Assembly (NCBI GenBank): GCA_022457155.1 | Contig: JAJGOT010000320.1 | Span: forward strand, 448,501-512,500 | Length of the DNA stretch: 64,000 nucleotides | Reading direction: 5' to 3' | From: Cladopsammia gracilis | Taxonomy: Eukaryota > Cnidaria > Anthozoa > Scleractinia > Dendrophylliidae | Part shown: positions 50,513 through 62,496 of the stretch, piece by piece | Layout of the letters: each line of letters opens with the position of its first letter | How positions within the stretch are numbered: the stretch's first letter is position 1 | Notes under the pieces: generated by a model | What the model was told of the DNA's origin: nothing | Database searches by the model: none | What the model saw: only the letters and a program-made list of their open reading frames with translations | Translations under genes and position numbers: made by a program

Positions 50513-51294
50513 GGATAAAATATCACAAATAAAACAAACTAAATCCCGTTGATAAATGGATGAGAATATTAAACATTTTATAACAGCGATAAAACGCATT
50601 AACTGTTATCTTGAATACGAACTTAAAAGATTATCAGCATTCGCATTCAAGATATATATTATTTACTTTATAACTGACATTACTTGATATGTAGTCGGGG
50701 ATTTTTGGCGATGCACATGCATGTATATCATGAAAGCATGCGACACAGGAGGACGCCAAATCAAGCCTAATAACTGTCAAAAAGTTTGATTAATGATTCA
50801 CTTTTGATATTCATAAAGCTCGTTAATAGTGTTAATAGTTTTATAAGACTACTTTCACACGTATTTCTGTTTGCTAATAAGCTAGACAAAAATTAAAGCT
50901 CTCATATTCATAGCATAAAATTATTCAATTTAAATCGATGTTATGTTTTGTGTTTTCGTCTTTGTTTTCATTTTATCTATGTAAAGGACGGACTGTACCT
51001 TTGCGATCATATTGAAAACATAAAAATGTAGAAATAAAATCCCTGCTGTTACCAAGAAACTCATCAATGTGGGAGAATGTAAAGGTTGCTTAAGTCAAAG
51101 TGTTTGAGTAGGAGCCGGTTTCCGTACGATCACTGAGGAAGAACAACAGGTGCATCACAAAACACAACGTTTAATTGTGTCCTCGATATGATGTCGTTTA
51201 AAAGGTGAAGCTTTTAAAAAGGTATTTAAAGAGTTATGACGATCCTGTCTTAAGTAACATTGCGTGCTAATCGCTCCTTTGGCCAATACACACT
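50513..51294. other. Intergenic spacer
   Basis: No gene or clear repeat recognised. Confidence 0.35.
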
Positions 51295-51535
51295 TCTACC
51301 TTGTTAAAGAAGAAGTTCACTCCAGAAGGCACCCTTTTTTTCTTTCCACTAATAAAAAGTACATATAGAGATAGGATTCTGACCAAAGTTTCAGCTTCTA
51401 AAGAGCTTCCAATCCCAATTAAATCCTCGTCCAAAGTAGACCAAAAATCGTTTTGAACGCGGCATTTTCGGTTATCCATATTTAGCAGCCTGGCCTTGAA
51501 ATGTGACGTCATTCCGTCCAACTTGAAGTGACTAG
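51295..51535 (-). repeat. Dispersed ~235-bp repeat, copy 2 (inverted)
   Basis: The minus strand carries the same blocks. It reads MDGMTSHFKARLLNM, SSLEAETLVRILSLYVLFIS and KKKRVPSGVNF, in the same frame as the other two copies. Confidence 0.75.
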
Positions 51536-52228
51536 TTGTTTACTATACTGAAATCATGGATTAAGAGGGTTATCAAGGGTTCCGGCCGCATTTCACGAAA
51601 TTCACCGGAATTTTTCTCTTCTCGAAGTCTCGTTTGGCGAGTGTTTCTTCTATCTCGGAGTCTCGGTGTTTTTTGCCACGAGGTCTCTGAATTCCGAATA
51701 CTTTTGTCAAGCATGTCGAAATCTCGGAATTTTGGCTTATCAAATAATTATATAAACTCGTACTTATTTAAAAGAAATTGTATTTGGTCACCACAACACA
51801 AAAAAATATATTATACATAAGTAAATATTATTAATTACTGACAACTGACATTTGTATCAGGGTTAACTGACAACTGACAACAGGCTTGTCTTTTGACACC
51901 AAAGGACAGCAGATCAACGTAGACCCGAATTTCGTAAACCATGCCTTAAGTCTTCCCAGTGTATGAGGACTTGGCGACTGAAGGACGGTTGTTTCTAAAA
52001 TCCTTCCCTCGTCTCTACAACAAACGTTCATTCTATAAATAGTTATCCTCTGAAAATGTAACCGTTTGTCTGTTTGTCTGCCTATTCATTCTAGAATATA
52101 CCGCAATTAAAAGCTAATTTATCATGTTCAACACTTGTCATTAAAAGACGCGGTTTCAGTGGAAAGTTCAAAGTGCTTCGTTATGCTATTTGCCTTAGGC
52201 ATAAGAATGACTTGAGACTGAGGTAAAC

Positions 52229-52710
52229 AGGGGTGGATTTACGGGAAGGGAACGAGGAGGCCGCGCCCCCCTCCCCCTCTTTGACTCTTACTTAAAGTTA
52301 TCTATACAAGGACAATCCCGTAGCTTTGGATTTTGACGCATTCGCACTCGCCAATCCAATGTAGATGTAAGCGATGACTCTAGTTTAATTAGCTCACATA
52401 GCATTCCGCTTACACTTGGATTTTGTTCGTAGAAAAAGTTGGAGTTGATTCAAGTCATGTTTGACCACAACCACAACTGCATTTTATTAAATATTTCAAC
52501 ATTTCTCGTTCAGTATGGGATTCTGGCGTTTGCCAAACTTGAGCGCCCAGAATGCATAAGATTGTATTCTCAGAGAACTTCATTAATAAACTACCACCGG
52601 CCCCCTCTAGAAAAGTGCGCGCAAGCATGCTAAACGGGGCCTAACGCGCCCATTGTCTATCATGCCAATTTTCACGGCCCCCTATTTCTGAAATTCCTGG
52701 ATCCTCCCCT
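52229..52710. mobile_element. Non-autonomous DNA element with 7-bp target duplication
   Basis: GGTAAAC flanks both sides (52222-52228 and 52711-52717). Termini AGGGGTGGATTT and GGATCCTCCCCT are imperfect inverted repeats, with C-rich/G-rich subterminal runs (GCGCCCCCCTCCCCC; GGCCCCCTATTTCTG). No transposase frame. Confidence 0.55.
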
Positions 52711-52717
52711 GGTAAAC

Positions 52718-54144
52718 TAGATTGTTTATGCATCTGGTTGAGTACACTTCTCCAGTTGGAAGCTCTTACCAACTAACTAAGGTAAATTTGATTGCATATT
52801 ACCTATTTCGCGAAAAGCAACCGAATGATCCTACTCTCTCCATCTGAATACTATTACAATTGTGATTATTACTGTATGTTGCTACGCTATTGACTTAAGC
52901 TTTTGTCTTAGTCGTAATCAGTAGGACTGTCGCCGATTCTTGTACTGTTGGTCATTAACTCCACTCCTTCGATTACATATTACTCCAATAGCTTGTCAAG
53001 TTCGAAAGTTGCATTTTCTAGACATAACAGCTTATTCAACACAGACCATCTGTCAACAGGTTCTTCATATCAGCAACATTGCTTTGGAGGAGATGTAGCA
53101 TATTAAAATCTCTGGCCGTGGAGCTGAGCGTCTCCATTTGCAAAACGAAAACAAATCTTTTTAACTCAATTTGTAGACTTCAAATGCGAAGATGCAAATC
53201 AGAGGTCTTTTGAATCTTTGAACCGAACAGAAACAGTAATAGAGAAAATTTAGCTGTATTAAAAGAATTTCAAGAATTTCTTAATTTCTTTCATTTGCTA
53301 TTCTCTGCCACATCTTACCAGCGGGGTTACTCTCGTAGCCAGAAAAACAAACTCTGCTTACGAAGATGAAAACGATCTATTAATAACAAAGTAACAGTCA
53401 ATGAAAGTTATTTACTAGTTTTAATTGAACGTGGTCATGTTGTTCCAAACGGCTAAGGTTCGCGACTGAGTTCGACTACTTTTATACTCATGTGATCATC
53501 TTCAAATCTCAAAAGCGGAAAAAAGTCTTGTGTTCAAGACTTACGTCAAGGCTTACAGAGCACAAATCAAAACTAACAAATTGATTACTAATGTTGTGAT
53601 CAAGGCGTGATAATGTTCCAAATGGCTAAGATCGATGGCTATTCATAGACCATAAACACAAAGAAGAAATACCTCGGTTCTAGAATTCGGCTTTGTTTAT
53701 CCACTATAAATAGTACTGAGCTTTTGCTGATGATGAATAACGACCCAGAATTATTTTTAATTGGATACTCTCATCGACTAGATAGAACCTAACTTCTTTG
53801 TGCCAGTCTAACCATGTTGTATATCGCTGCAGCTTCCATTCAACACAGAGCGAATGAAAGTACGGTGAAACGTCTAGAGGAAAAGTGCAATATGAATGTT
53901 AGTGCTACATACAAAGAAATGTCGAGAGGACAATTTAGAGAGGAGATGAGGACAATTTACTATGAAAACCAGCTTAGCAAAATCTTCTAGTGACACACCG
54001 GGACCATAGGGGTGGGTATTGTCACAGCCACGTTTCCCGCGAGGGGCGGGGGAAAGTTAAAAATATAACACTGTACAAATGTTTCATTCCCCGCTATGTC
54101 CCGGGGGTCGGAGGGCCGTGGTTTCAAATGACTGGTGCATAAAC
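52718..54144. other. Intergenic; possible short ORF or terminal exon at 53814-53990
   Basis: ATG at 53814 opens 58 residues: MLYIAAASIQHRANESTVKR, LEEKCNMNVSATYKEMSRGQ, FREEMRTIYYENQLSKIF, then TAG. It is charged and protein-like, but no partner exon or family is recognised. Confidence 0.25.
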
Positions 54145-54375
54145 AAAACGAGTCACTTCAAGTTGGACGGAAAGGCGTCACATTTCAAGGCCAGGCTGCT
54201 AAATATGGTTAAAAAATGGCGGCGTTCAAATGAATTTTGGGTTACTTTGCACAAGGGTAATTGGGATTGGAAGCTCTTTAGAAGCTGAAACTTTGGTCAG
54301 CATCCTATCTCTATATGTACTTTATATTAGTGGAAAGAAAAAAAGGGTGCCTCCTGGAGTGAACTTCACCTTTAA
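54145..54375 (+). repeat. Dispersed ~235-bp repeat, copy 3
   Basis: AGTTGGACGGAAAGGCGTCA...AGGCCAGGCTGCTAAATATG...TTTAGAAGCTGAAACTTTGG...CTGGAGTGAACTTCACC. A frameshift near 54270 separates its two shared frames. Confidence 0.75.
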
Positions 54376-55142
54376 ATGTAATTTCATGTTGTCACATCAT
54401 TGGACAAAAACATGTGTGAATTTTTTTGTGTTGTGTCGCAGTGTAAGTTGGCGAAGTTGAATGAAAGCTGGCAAAACTGGTTAAAAAGTTCAACCGCTCG
54501 ACACGGAGTTAATGAAGGAGCACAATTTAAGGAAAAGGCCTTATAGTAAGCATCTTTGGACTTGTCCTTCCTCATAAAGTTTCTGATCTGAGCGGGTTGA
54601 AGTTAAATGATCTCGCCATTTGCTGTATAGGAACTAAAACGAACAAGTTCGGTACACAACAGCGATCGATTTAGCTCGTTAACTTTCATGTTTGAAAATT
54701 TGGTGCCGATGGAAGGGACTTGTAAGAAAACCACATAAACTTCAGGTATCGATATTTAAACGTTGATTGTGTACTTTAGCTGTGAATTTTTGCTTAACAT
54801 ACTGTCTTCGTTGCAGTTCTTTCAGATGTTTCGCCGCTCTGTTTAGGTAGCCGCGTGTTTCTTCAATTTGTTTTGATTCTGAATTAAACTTCTTAAGACA
54901 CGAAACACTTGTCATTTTACCGTGTTTTAATTCGTGCAGTCACTTCTCTGTCTCGTTCTTTACGCAGACGAAAGCTCTTTGTATAAAACTCTCAATTTGT
55001 GTACGCTAAATTAATTTTAGCTTGGAAAAATTTACATTCGCTAGTTCACTCACTTTAGTTGCGAGGTAAAATATTGTAGAAAGCCTTTTTACTAAAAAAA
55101 AAAGGCTGCATTTCTAGTGAATTTTTCTCAAAGCTGTGTTTT

Positions 55143-55466
55143 TTAACCCGCCGTGAATACGCGCATGAGTAATGAACGGGTTATCGGTAACGGCGACAGA
55201 TATGCAAATGAGTCACTCACTCGCTCACTCGCTCCTTCCCTCAGCTGTAAACTTAGTGACGTAATGCTTTGTTACGAATGCGTTTTGTAACAAGAAAAGC
55301 GTGAATCTAGCGATAACAGTAACTAAATTGTTGTAAACGAATATAAACAACAATAAGGTTAAAGATGTTTCGCATTTGGAGTCTTTAATGCAACGTTAAA
55401 ATCGATCTAAAAGGAATTTTCAACCGAGACACGCGTTTTGATGCTTATCTACCTTGAAGTAACAAA
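55143..55466 (-). repeat. Inverted copy of the gene 1 upstream repeat, ~450 bp before gene 2
   Basis: The reverse strand reads TTCAAGGTAGATAAGCATCA, AAACGCGTGTCTCGGTTGAA, TTAGATCGATTTTAACG, ACGCATTCGTAACAAAGC and AACCCGTTCATTACTCATGC, matching 11740-11957 block by block. It has an extra ~80 bp in the middle. Confidence 0.75.
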
Positions 55467-55913
55467 ATCAGTTTCTCGGGCAATTTTCGATGCGCAACAG
55501 GTGTATTTTATTCGGAAATTAGTCATACTAGTTATTCTAGACCGAGAAAAAGTTGTTTTAGTGAGCTTTTGTACAGTCTAAATGTACTGTCAAACGGTCG
55601 CGTAATACTGTTTTCGAGAATTGATAAAATTGAAAAAAAAGGCCGGTCGTCAATCTTAAATCTTAATTCTTGTGCTTCCGACCTTCCACCTTAATTAAGC
55701 TAATCATCAACTTTCTGTTCTGAGAGCTCCGCTGTTCGAGGCTCAGCCTATCTTTATATCCACATGTATTGAAACTTCGATTACCGTTTTTTTTCATCGT
55801 TTCTACAAGCATTAACGAACTTAATTAGTAGGGGAGATTTTAATTCGAGTCAAAAATAGTCACTGTAGTCACTGGTATTTTTTTTAAAACAGGTCTCCAC
55901 AACTACACGTATT

Positions 55914-58793
55914 ATGAATTCCATTGCGTGGCTGTTTGTCCTTGTCTTTGTTATTGCTGTTGAGGGTGAGTTGTCTTTGTAATAATAAAGAAGCGCGCGG
56001 CTCTAAACGACACTAATTAGTTTTAATCAATTTTCCGAAGATTTTCTGAAGATTTCTGAAGATTTTGAGAAATTTTCCGAATACTGTTCGAAGGTTATAT
56101 GAACGTTTTCGATCAATTTAGGATATTTTTCGAAGATTGCCGAAGATGTCCGAAGATTTCCGAGGAAGATCCGAAGATGTTTCAATTGTAGGCCAAAACC
56201 TTTAGCCCGTTTGACATTTAAAAATCACGAAAAAATATTGATATCTTCACTCTAATAGCGAAGATAAAATTGGTATCTCAGCATGCGTTGATATATGATT
56301 TTTTCCCGGTAGGAGAAATCCTTGTATTTCACAGAAGTTTATATAATAATGAATGTTACTATATGAAATTTAATCATATACGTAAATATGGATGAAACAT
56401 ATTAGTGATGTTTGTGATCCTCCTAGTGACCTTAATTTGCGCATTATCAAATAATAAAAATTACTTATAATTACCAGATGAAAGCATTTCGGACGTCACT
56501 AACACTATATACATGTATAGGAGGCGTCTGCATTTCGTTTGGCCAAGTTTTTTTTTAACTGCTAATGCGTGCAGTTTATTTACCAAATTTTGAAGATGTT
56601 TTTTTTTTTAACTTAAATTTTCCAGCATATCGATTTTTATATCTTACATTGAATTCAAAGGTGACACTGTGAAGTCAGAAGCGACGGATAATGACAAGAT
56701 AGAAGGGGCAACCCAGTTCAAACAGGTTCGTACAATTGTTTGTAATAAAACCACTTAAACACAATATTATACTTTATTTGTGATTTTCACTCAATAGCAA
56801 GCTACAATCTCGGACAGAACTGTTGAGACACTCAGACAAATTGTGAGCATTTCTTAGCATTTGAAAGGAATTATCATATCTACCTCCCCCTACCCCCCAC
56901 AAAACAATGTTGTACATACTCAAAAAGTGTCCCTGGCCTCTGAGCAAACCTTCGAAAGCAACATTGAACGGAGGGGGTAGAGGAGGGCTTCGATAAATGT
57001 GATTTTTGACAGGACATTAGACTAACGGTTGTCTTGCGCGCGGAAACACTACTGTCTCAACGAGTTCTGTCCGAGATTGTAGGTTAAGTAACTTTGAAAA
57101 GACGAAAGAAATACCGTGATTCATAAAAAAATAAGACCAATTAAGATCATACGAATATACTGCTTTGGAAATTCGCCTTCTGTATCGATAAAAATGACCC
57201 CGTCGTTTGGCCTGATTTCTTCTTTTCTTGCAGGAAAATCTTCATCTGCGTATGAAAAGAAGTGAACTCGAAGAATATTTTGGCGTTAGCTCGCATGAAG
57301 AAGGTAAAAATCTATTTTCATTATGTGCTTAAAGGGATACTGTCCCGGATAAAATACCGTCTTTTATGATTATGACCAGGAGCTTGCTTTAAACTTTCTT
57401 TTTTATCTTAAAATAAGAAGAAAAATCACCAAAAGTGATGAACACAAAGAATATGAACTAAAAAGACAAAATAACGACTAAAAACACTCAATATTCAACT
57501 AGAATTCCACCTGAGAGAGGTGTCCGCCTTAGAGAGGTGTCCACCTTAGAGAGGTGTCCACCTGAGAGAGGTGTCCGCCTTAGAGAGATGTCCACCTTAG
57601 AGAGGCTTCCACCTTACAGAGGTGTCCACTTAAGAGAGGTGTCCGCTTTAGAAAGGTATCCACCTGCCTTAGAGAGGTGTCCACCTTAGAAAAGTGCTCA
57701 TCTTAGAGAGTGTTAATATAACTTGACACTAGAAATCTGTGACACCACGTTTACGCGATTCCGTGTATTTTATTTCCATAGTGCCAGAGTATGATGTGAC
57801 ATCTCCCTATCAAGCTGACGAAGATGGCAGGTTTTTATCACATAATCTTGACGTGCATGCAAGACAAAAGAGAGACACGGAAGAGCCTCGCGTGTGGTAC
57901 TACAATGTCAAAGCGTTTGAGATGTCTCTGCATCTTAATCTCACCAAAAATGAAGAACTAATGGCACCTGGGATGACAGTTGACCGACACTACAACGGTA
58001 CGGTTACTAGCGAGGACCCGCCCCAGAATTCGTTCTTAAATGGTCATGTGAGCTCAGCTTCAGGGTCTTCAGTTGCTGTTAGTAACGAGGATGGACTAGT
58101 AAGTATATTATTATCTATCCTTCGATTCCATCTTTAAACTTCTAAATATGAACAGCATCTGAGGAGATAACTGCTCAACAATTTTCATCTAAATGGCCAC
58201 ACTTTAGAATTTTTTGATGATCTAACTTAAACGTTAGAACCTTTTATACCTTTCATGAGACATAAGAAAGGGGATAACAAATGTATCATATTGAAAACAG
58301 CTATGAATAACTATGAACTTTGTAACATGGTCTAAAAACCCTAAGTAAATATTTCAAAATAAACAGTAACCAATACAAACGAAAATTTAGTAGAAAAGAA
58401 GTAAAGTATTTATTAATAATGAAAACTTAACAATGCAAGAAGATGGTTTTGCTATATTTTAAAATCAATCTGTTTCTTCCCGGCTATATTTCAAGCGTTT
58501 CAAATAACTTACGGTATTAGTCACTGTGTTGGGTCTTTTGACGCTCCGTTTTCAATTATCCCGACAGATGGGTTAATTATTTAAACCTAAGACCCATTAC
58601 ATAGCAAAAGTGGTTCAACGAATTCTCGCCGATGTTAATTATCTTTTCTATACTTAGACAGGACTTATTCAACTCCTGGATCAAACCCTGTTCATCCGTC
58701 CACTGGCCAGCCATCTTGTATCTGATGATAATCCTTCAGGAAACCATCATCTTATATTTAGACGTTCACTGGACGAGAAAAAATCCCAACAAG
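55914..58793 (+). CDS. Gene 2 exons 1-5: signal peptide and prodomain
   Basis: The hydrophobic leader is followed by an acidic linker (GDTVKSEATDNDKIEGATQF) with no clear counterpart length in gene 1. Then come the exon 3 ELEEYFG block, the 317-nt exon 4 and exon 5. Exon 4 ends SSVAVSNEDGL before GTAAGT, the same position at which gene 1 ends VSAAEGL before GTGAGA. An internal basic pair in RQKRDTEEP (exon 4) could be an additional proprotein-convertase cut. Confidence 0.8.
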
Positions 58794-61316
58794 GTATCTC
58801 AAGTGAAAATTCTAACGTTCCATAAAATTGTTGCATAAAGTGAGGTTGCTGCCATCAGGGTCACTATCGTTAATCAAAGCATTTCATTATTATTTTCTAC
58901 CAGTTGAGAACAATTAGTGATAAAAACATGCATTGAAAACCAGATGCCAGATTATTTTGAACTAAATCCAACTCTGGAAATCAACTGTAGATAAGGCAAT
59001 TAAAGATTATGAATACCTTGTTCTCTATATGTGAAAAACTTGTAACTAAACTTGAACATGCCTAAAGGGTATTAAGGAGATAGATTTTTGGCATCTTATC
59101 TATGTGAAGTTTGCAAATGGTTTCGAGTTCGGAGCGCCAATGCTTAACCATCTTGCAAACAATGTCTTTTGGCTATTTATATTCATAAAACATTTTTTAG
59201 ATATTGACCCAAAAGTCACTGAATCGGAAACAGGCCTAATCCTTGAAGACGATTCTCAGGACGAATCTAAAGTTAAACGGGAAGGTGTCAGTCATTACTA
59301 CCTACAGATGATGCTGGTGGCAGATAAAACTACCATCGACTTTTATGGTGATAAATCTACTAAGTTACATCTTCTGAGGCTTGCACACCTGGTATGTGTA
59401 ACTCTAATAAATGTATAACTCTGTTGACACGCTTTTCTGGTGACTGTTGAATGTCCAAAGTGAGGTTAGGAGTGAGGCAGCTTTGCCGAGTGGTAATTAC
59501 GGCCGCCTCAATTTGTATTTACGTGTCATGCTATGCCATGCCTGTACAAATCTTTCCATTGCTTGGCAAAGGTCATTAAAAATTCTAAAATAACAATTTG
59601 TACAAAAAAGTAAGGCTTAATTTTGCAGCAAACGGTACAAATATGGTACAGATGGCTTCCTTTCAAGAACGATTGAAACGGATAGCAGTTGCTAGTGCCA
59701 AAGCGAATTTATCCTTCGGGCCGTAGGATAAATTATTTACTTGCGTAACTTAGCATTGACCATTCCCAATTTTGTTATTTGAAAGTGTTTATTTGTGTTT
59801 CTAGCTTGTTTAATTTATTAAAATAGATAATATTCGTATTCTCGGTATTGAACTGGAACTAGAGTGCAGTCGAGGCTAATGCGGAGGAATATTATTAAAA
59901 AGGTATTTGCATGTGAAAAGATTCCCCCGCATGAGCCTCGACCGCTAGTTCCAGTTCAATACCGCGAATACAAGTATTGTCTATTGTTTTTTTAGAATCT
60001 TTAATGACTTTAGGGAAGTAATGGAAAGGCTTTTGCAAGCATGCGCATAGCGTGATACACTGAGTCCCTTTAAAACCCGAAGGTCGCGAGTCCAAGTTCT
60101 GTTTTGAGCACTGGCTTGAGAGCTGTTTCAGTATGTTCATCTCCTCGGCCATGCTTGTTGATAGCTCGATATTCGCCTCCAGCCTGATGGGAATTCTTTT
60201 TTATCTTCTTAAAGCCGAACCCGCGATATAAAAGGCGGCTGGACTGTCCAACTCATGCAAATGAGCAAAATCTATTGTTCTTGCTCATTTGCATTAGATT
60301 CGCCTACTAGGTTCGCCTTTGAATTTCTTTATTCTCAGCTATTAACTCTGAAAATATCCTTAGAGAACGAGATTAGTGGCGTCATATTACACTTTTACAA
60401 TTGGATGTTGGCAGGTTTAGACTCAGTGTATTTGTTTCACGCTTACCGTGAGAATATTCTGACTCAGCAATGCAGAATTAATGAAATACTGAACGCAAGG
60501 ATGAGTCGGTCCGATTCATATCATAACGATGCATCCTAACTCATTCATGCAGAGCTATGTTACTGCGCCTTTCAATAACATGCGGAATTTGAAATTCGAA
60601 TTTTCACAAACGGTTGCGTTTTACACTGCCGTCAATCATCTTACTTATCTCTCAGGAAACAGATCTTCCCTTCAATGAGGTCAAAAGGTCACGTCCGTGC
60701 ATTATCATTGGTAGATTTCGAGCCGTTTTGTTTGTTTCTTTTTCACATGGTCCGTTGGCTTTCGTATTAATTATGATTGACGGCAGGGAATGACGCAACC
60801 GTTGGTGGAGATTTGAATTTAAAATTCCGCATGTTATTGAAAGGCGCAGTAAGTGCAGTGGTTACTTAGACGAAAATCACCATATAAAATAAAATGTGTT
60901 CGCAATATTTATTTCCTCAAAGGGATTCAAAAACAGTAGGCTTAAAAATCAGCACACTATAAGCAAAATGCCTCTAGATAAAATTTGCAAATAACGTACA
61001 AATGAAATAATTTTTAACTTATTATAAATTAATGGAACATGTCGGCAAAAATTCACTCGATTAAAAAGAACCCGTAAAAGACCAAAACATCACCCGAAGG
61101 AAGGAATTTCCTCTGAATTACCGTCAACCGTTTCAAAAATCCTTAAACAGACTTTAATGTGACTTGTGTAAACAGCATTAACGAACTTTGTAGACAGTAA
61201 AATAAATTGTTTTTCTTGGTCTTTTGTTTTAGCTGAATACGATTTTTCAAGATCCTACGATCGGCGCAAAGAAAATCACAATTAAAGTATCGGGGATACA
61301 GCTAGTGAAAAATGGA
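55914..61316 (+). CDS. ADAMTS-like metalloprotease paralogue, 5' seven exons only (runs off the window)
   Basis: Exons: 55914-55965, 56661-56725, 57234-57303, 57782-58098, 58658-58793, 59201-59391, 61233-61316. Together they give 915 nt in one frame (305 codons). Exon 1 encodes MNSIAWLFVLVFVIAVEG, a clear signal peptide. The prodomain follows: KRSELEEYFG, VPEYDVTSPY, WYYNVKAFEMSLHLNL, then FIRPLASHL and HHLIFRRSLDE. A furin site KVKR lies at residues 237-240. The catalytic domain starts at HYYLQMMLVADKTTIDFYG and continues LNTIFQDPTIGAKKITIKVS. Intron phases match gene 1 exon for exon. The zinc site is not reached, so catalytic competence cannot be judged. No further exon was found before 64000. 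The ATG exon is preceded by an acceptor (AAAACAG ending at 55892), suggesting a non-coding 5' exon. Confidence 0.85.
56802..57082. mobile_element. MITE in gene 2 intron 2
   Basis: CTACAATCTCGGACAGAACT then GTTGAGACA at the left is mirrored by TGTCTCAACGAGTTCTGTCC then GAGATTGTAG at the right. The arms are about 30 bp around a non-coding core. Confidence 0.8.
57505..57715. repeat. 17-bp minisatellite in gene 2 intron 3
   Basis: About 12 units of the CCTTAGAGAGGTGTCCA type with point variants (TGAGAG, AGATG, GGCTT), ending just upstream of exon 4. Confidence 0.88.
59822..59985. mobile_element. 164-bp MITE in gene 2 intron 6
   Basis: AATAGATAATATTCGTATTC...GGTATTGAACTGGAACTAG and CGAGGCTAATGCGG at the left are mirrored by CCGCATGAGCCTCG...CTAGTTCCAGTTCAATACC...GTCTATT at the right. 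Confidence 0.78.
60254..60302. mobile_element. Core fragment of the 120-bp hairpin MITE, copy 3
   Basis: ATGCAAATGAGCAAAATC + TATTGTTCTTGCTCATTTGC + ATTAGATTCG is identical in type to the central part of 7873-7992. The outer arms are missing. Confidence 0.7.
60560..60852. mobile_element. MITE of ~290 bp with ~55-bp inverted ends and TTA/TAA termini
   Basis: TTACTGCGCCTTTCAATAAC, ATGCGGAATTTGAAATTCG and AACGGTTGCG at the left are mirrored by CGCAACCGTTGG...ATTCCGCATGTTATTGAAAG and GCGCAGTAA at the right. Gene 2 intron 6. Confidence 0.82.
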
Positions 61317-61430
61317 GTAAGTTGATATTTTTTATTTCTGTTAAATTGCGGTAGAATTAATTAGATGACCGATCGACTTCATGACAATAAAATGTAGGTA
61401 GGTAAACTTCAGCTTACATCAGGTCACGGA

Positions 61431-61616
61431 TGATAGTGTATTGTTAAGTATTGCTACTCCCTTGCCCCTCAATGGAATGCCAATCCATGGCATGGTGACC
61501 CTCGGCATTTTAAAAGGTCTGAATGATAGTGTATTGTTAAGTATTGCTACTCCCTTGCCCCTCAATGGAATGCCAATCCATGGCATGGCGACCCTCGGCA
61601 TTTTAAAAGGTCTGAA
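61431..61616. repeat. Two tandem 93-bp units
   Basis: Each unit starts TGATAGTGTATTGTTAAG, contains CTCCCTTGCCCCTCAATGG and CCATGGCATGG, and ends CGGCATTTTAAAAGGTCTGA. The two differ at one or two bases (TGGTGACC against TGGCGACC). Open frames across both are repeat artefacts. Confidence 0.92.
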
Positions 61617-61776
61617 TGCAATGGGTCACACAACACATTACCGCGGTATGGCCAATACCCTACGCATGCGCACAGCCATGTCACCCGGCTGCCACTGCCG
61701 GGGTGATATGGCTGTGCGCATGCGTAAGGTATTGGCCATACCGCGGAAATGTGTCGTGTGACCCATTGCATTCAGA
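61611..61776. repeat. Near-perfect 166-bp palindrome
   Basis: TCTGAATGCAATGGGTCACA through ACCGCGGTATGGCCAATACC and CGCATGCGCACAGCCATGTC at the left is mirrored at the right (GATATGGCTGTGCGCATGCG...GGTATTGGCCATACCGCGG...TGTGACCCATTGCATTCAGA). The loop is about ten bases. It directly follows the 93-bp tandem units. Confidence 0.9.
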
Positions 61777-61895
61777 TGGTTTATTTCCCTAACAGTTCAC
61801 CAGTACTCACTTATCCACACAGCCTCGGTCCCAGGGCCTTCTCCAAATTCAAAATGGCGGTACAGAGAAACTCCTGGACAAGGGTCAAGCCCAGA

Positions 61896-62162
61896 AGGAC
61901 GTCGGACACCTTATTGAGACTTATATAACTGAGTAACTGGTTAGCTTTCAGTTGAGGTTAGGGGTAGCAGTTTATATAGTTAAATTTAGGACTAAGCGAC
62001 CTAAGAAGCTGGGTGGTACAGTGGTACGGTAGGCTATGTAAGCCTAAGCCTAGCTGAGGTCACAGGTTCAATCCTGAGTGAGGATTCTAGATTTTCGTTT
62101 TTACACTTCACTTCAGTGTTGACATTACGTTATATAAGTCTCAATAAGGTGTCCGACGTCCT
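61896..62162 (+). mobile_element. 267-bp element with 34-bp perfect inverted ends enclosing a tRNA-like unit
   Basis: AGGACGTCGGACACCTTATT + GAGACTTATATAAC at the left is mirrored exactly at the right (GTTATATAAGTCTC...CGACGTCCT). Inside, GGTGGTACAGTGGTACGG and GGTTCAATCCTGAGTGAGG at 62009-62085 resemble A and B boxes on the plus strand. Confidence 0.72.
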
Positions 62163-62496
62163 AGTGGACTGTATGATTGAGGCACAAAAATACTCCAATA
62201 ATCGTGGATCACGTGACACATGACGTCTTCGACGATTTATTGCCATCGATTAGCAATTATAATTCCATTTAATTTAATTTAGTTTATTGAATTCGTCGAT
62301 ATTATACTTGTACATGTACATACAATAAACTACAAAAACAAAAACAAAGAAACAAAAGTTGACGGAGTTTTTTTAAAGAGGAGTAGGTCCTGGAGACGAG
62401 ATTGTTGTCCACCGGGGTGGAGACGGGGTGAATAAAGAGAAGCAACCAGATGACAAACACAAGGCCTTGAACCACCAGCCGCGCCCCTACAAATTA
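62163..62496. other. Non-coding stretch in gene 2 intron 7
   Basis: No structure beyond short A-rich runs near 62330 (AAAACAAAAACAAAGAAAC). Confidence 0.4.

Noticed and set aside
61419..61771. Pair of similar ORFs on opposite strands
   Set aside because: They come from the 93-bp tandem units and the 166-bp palindrome.
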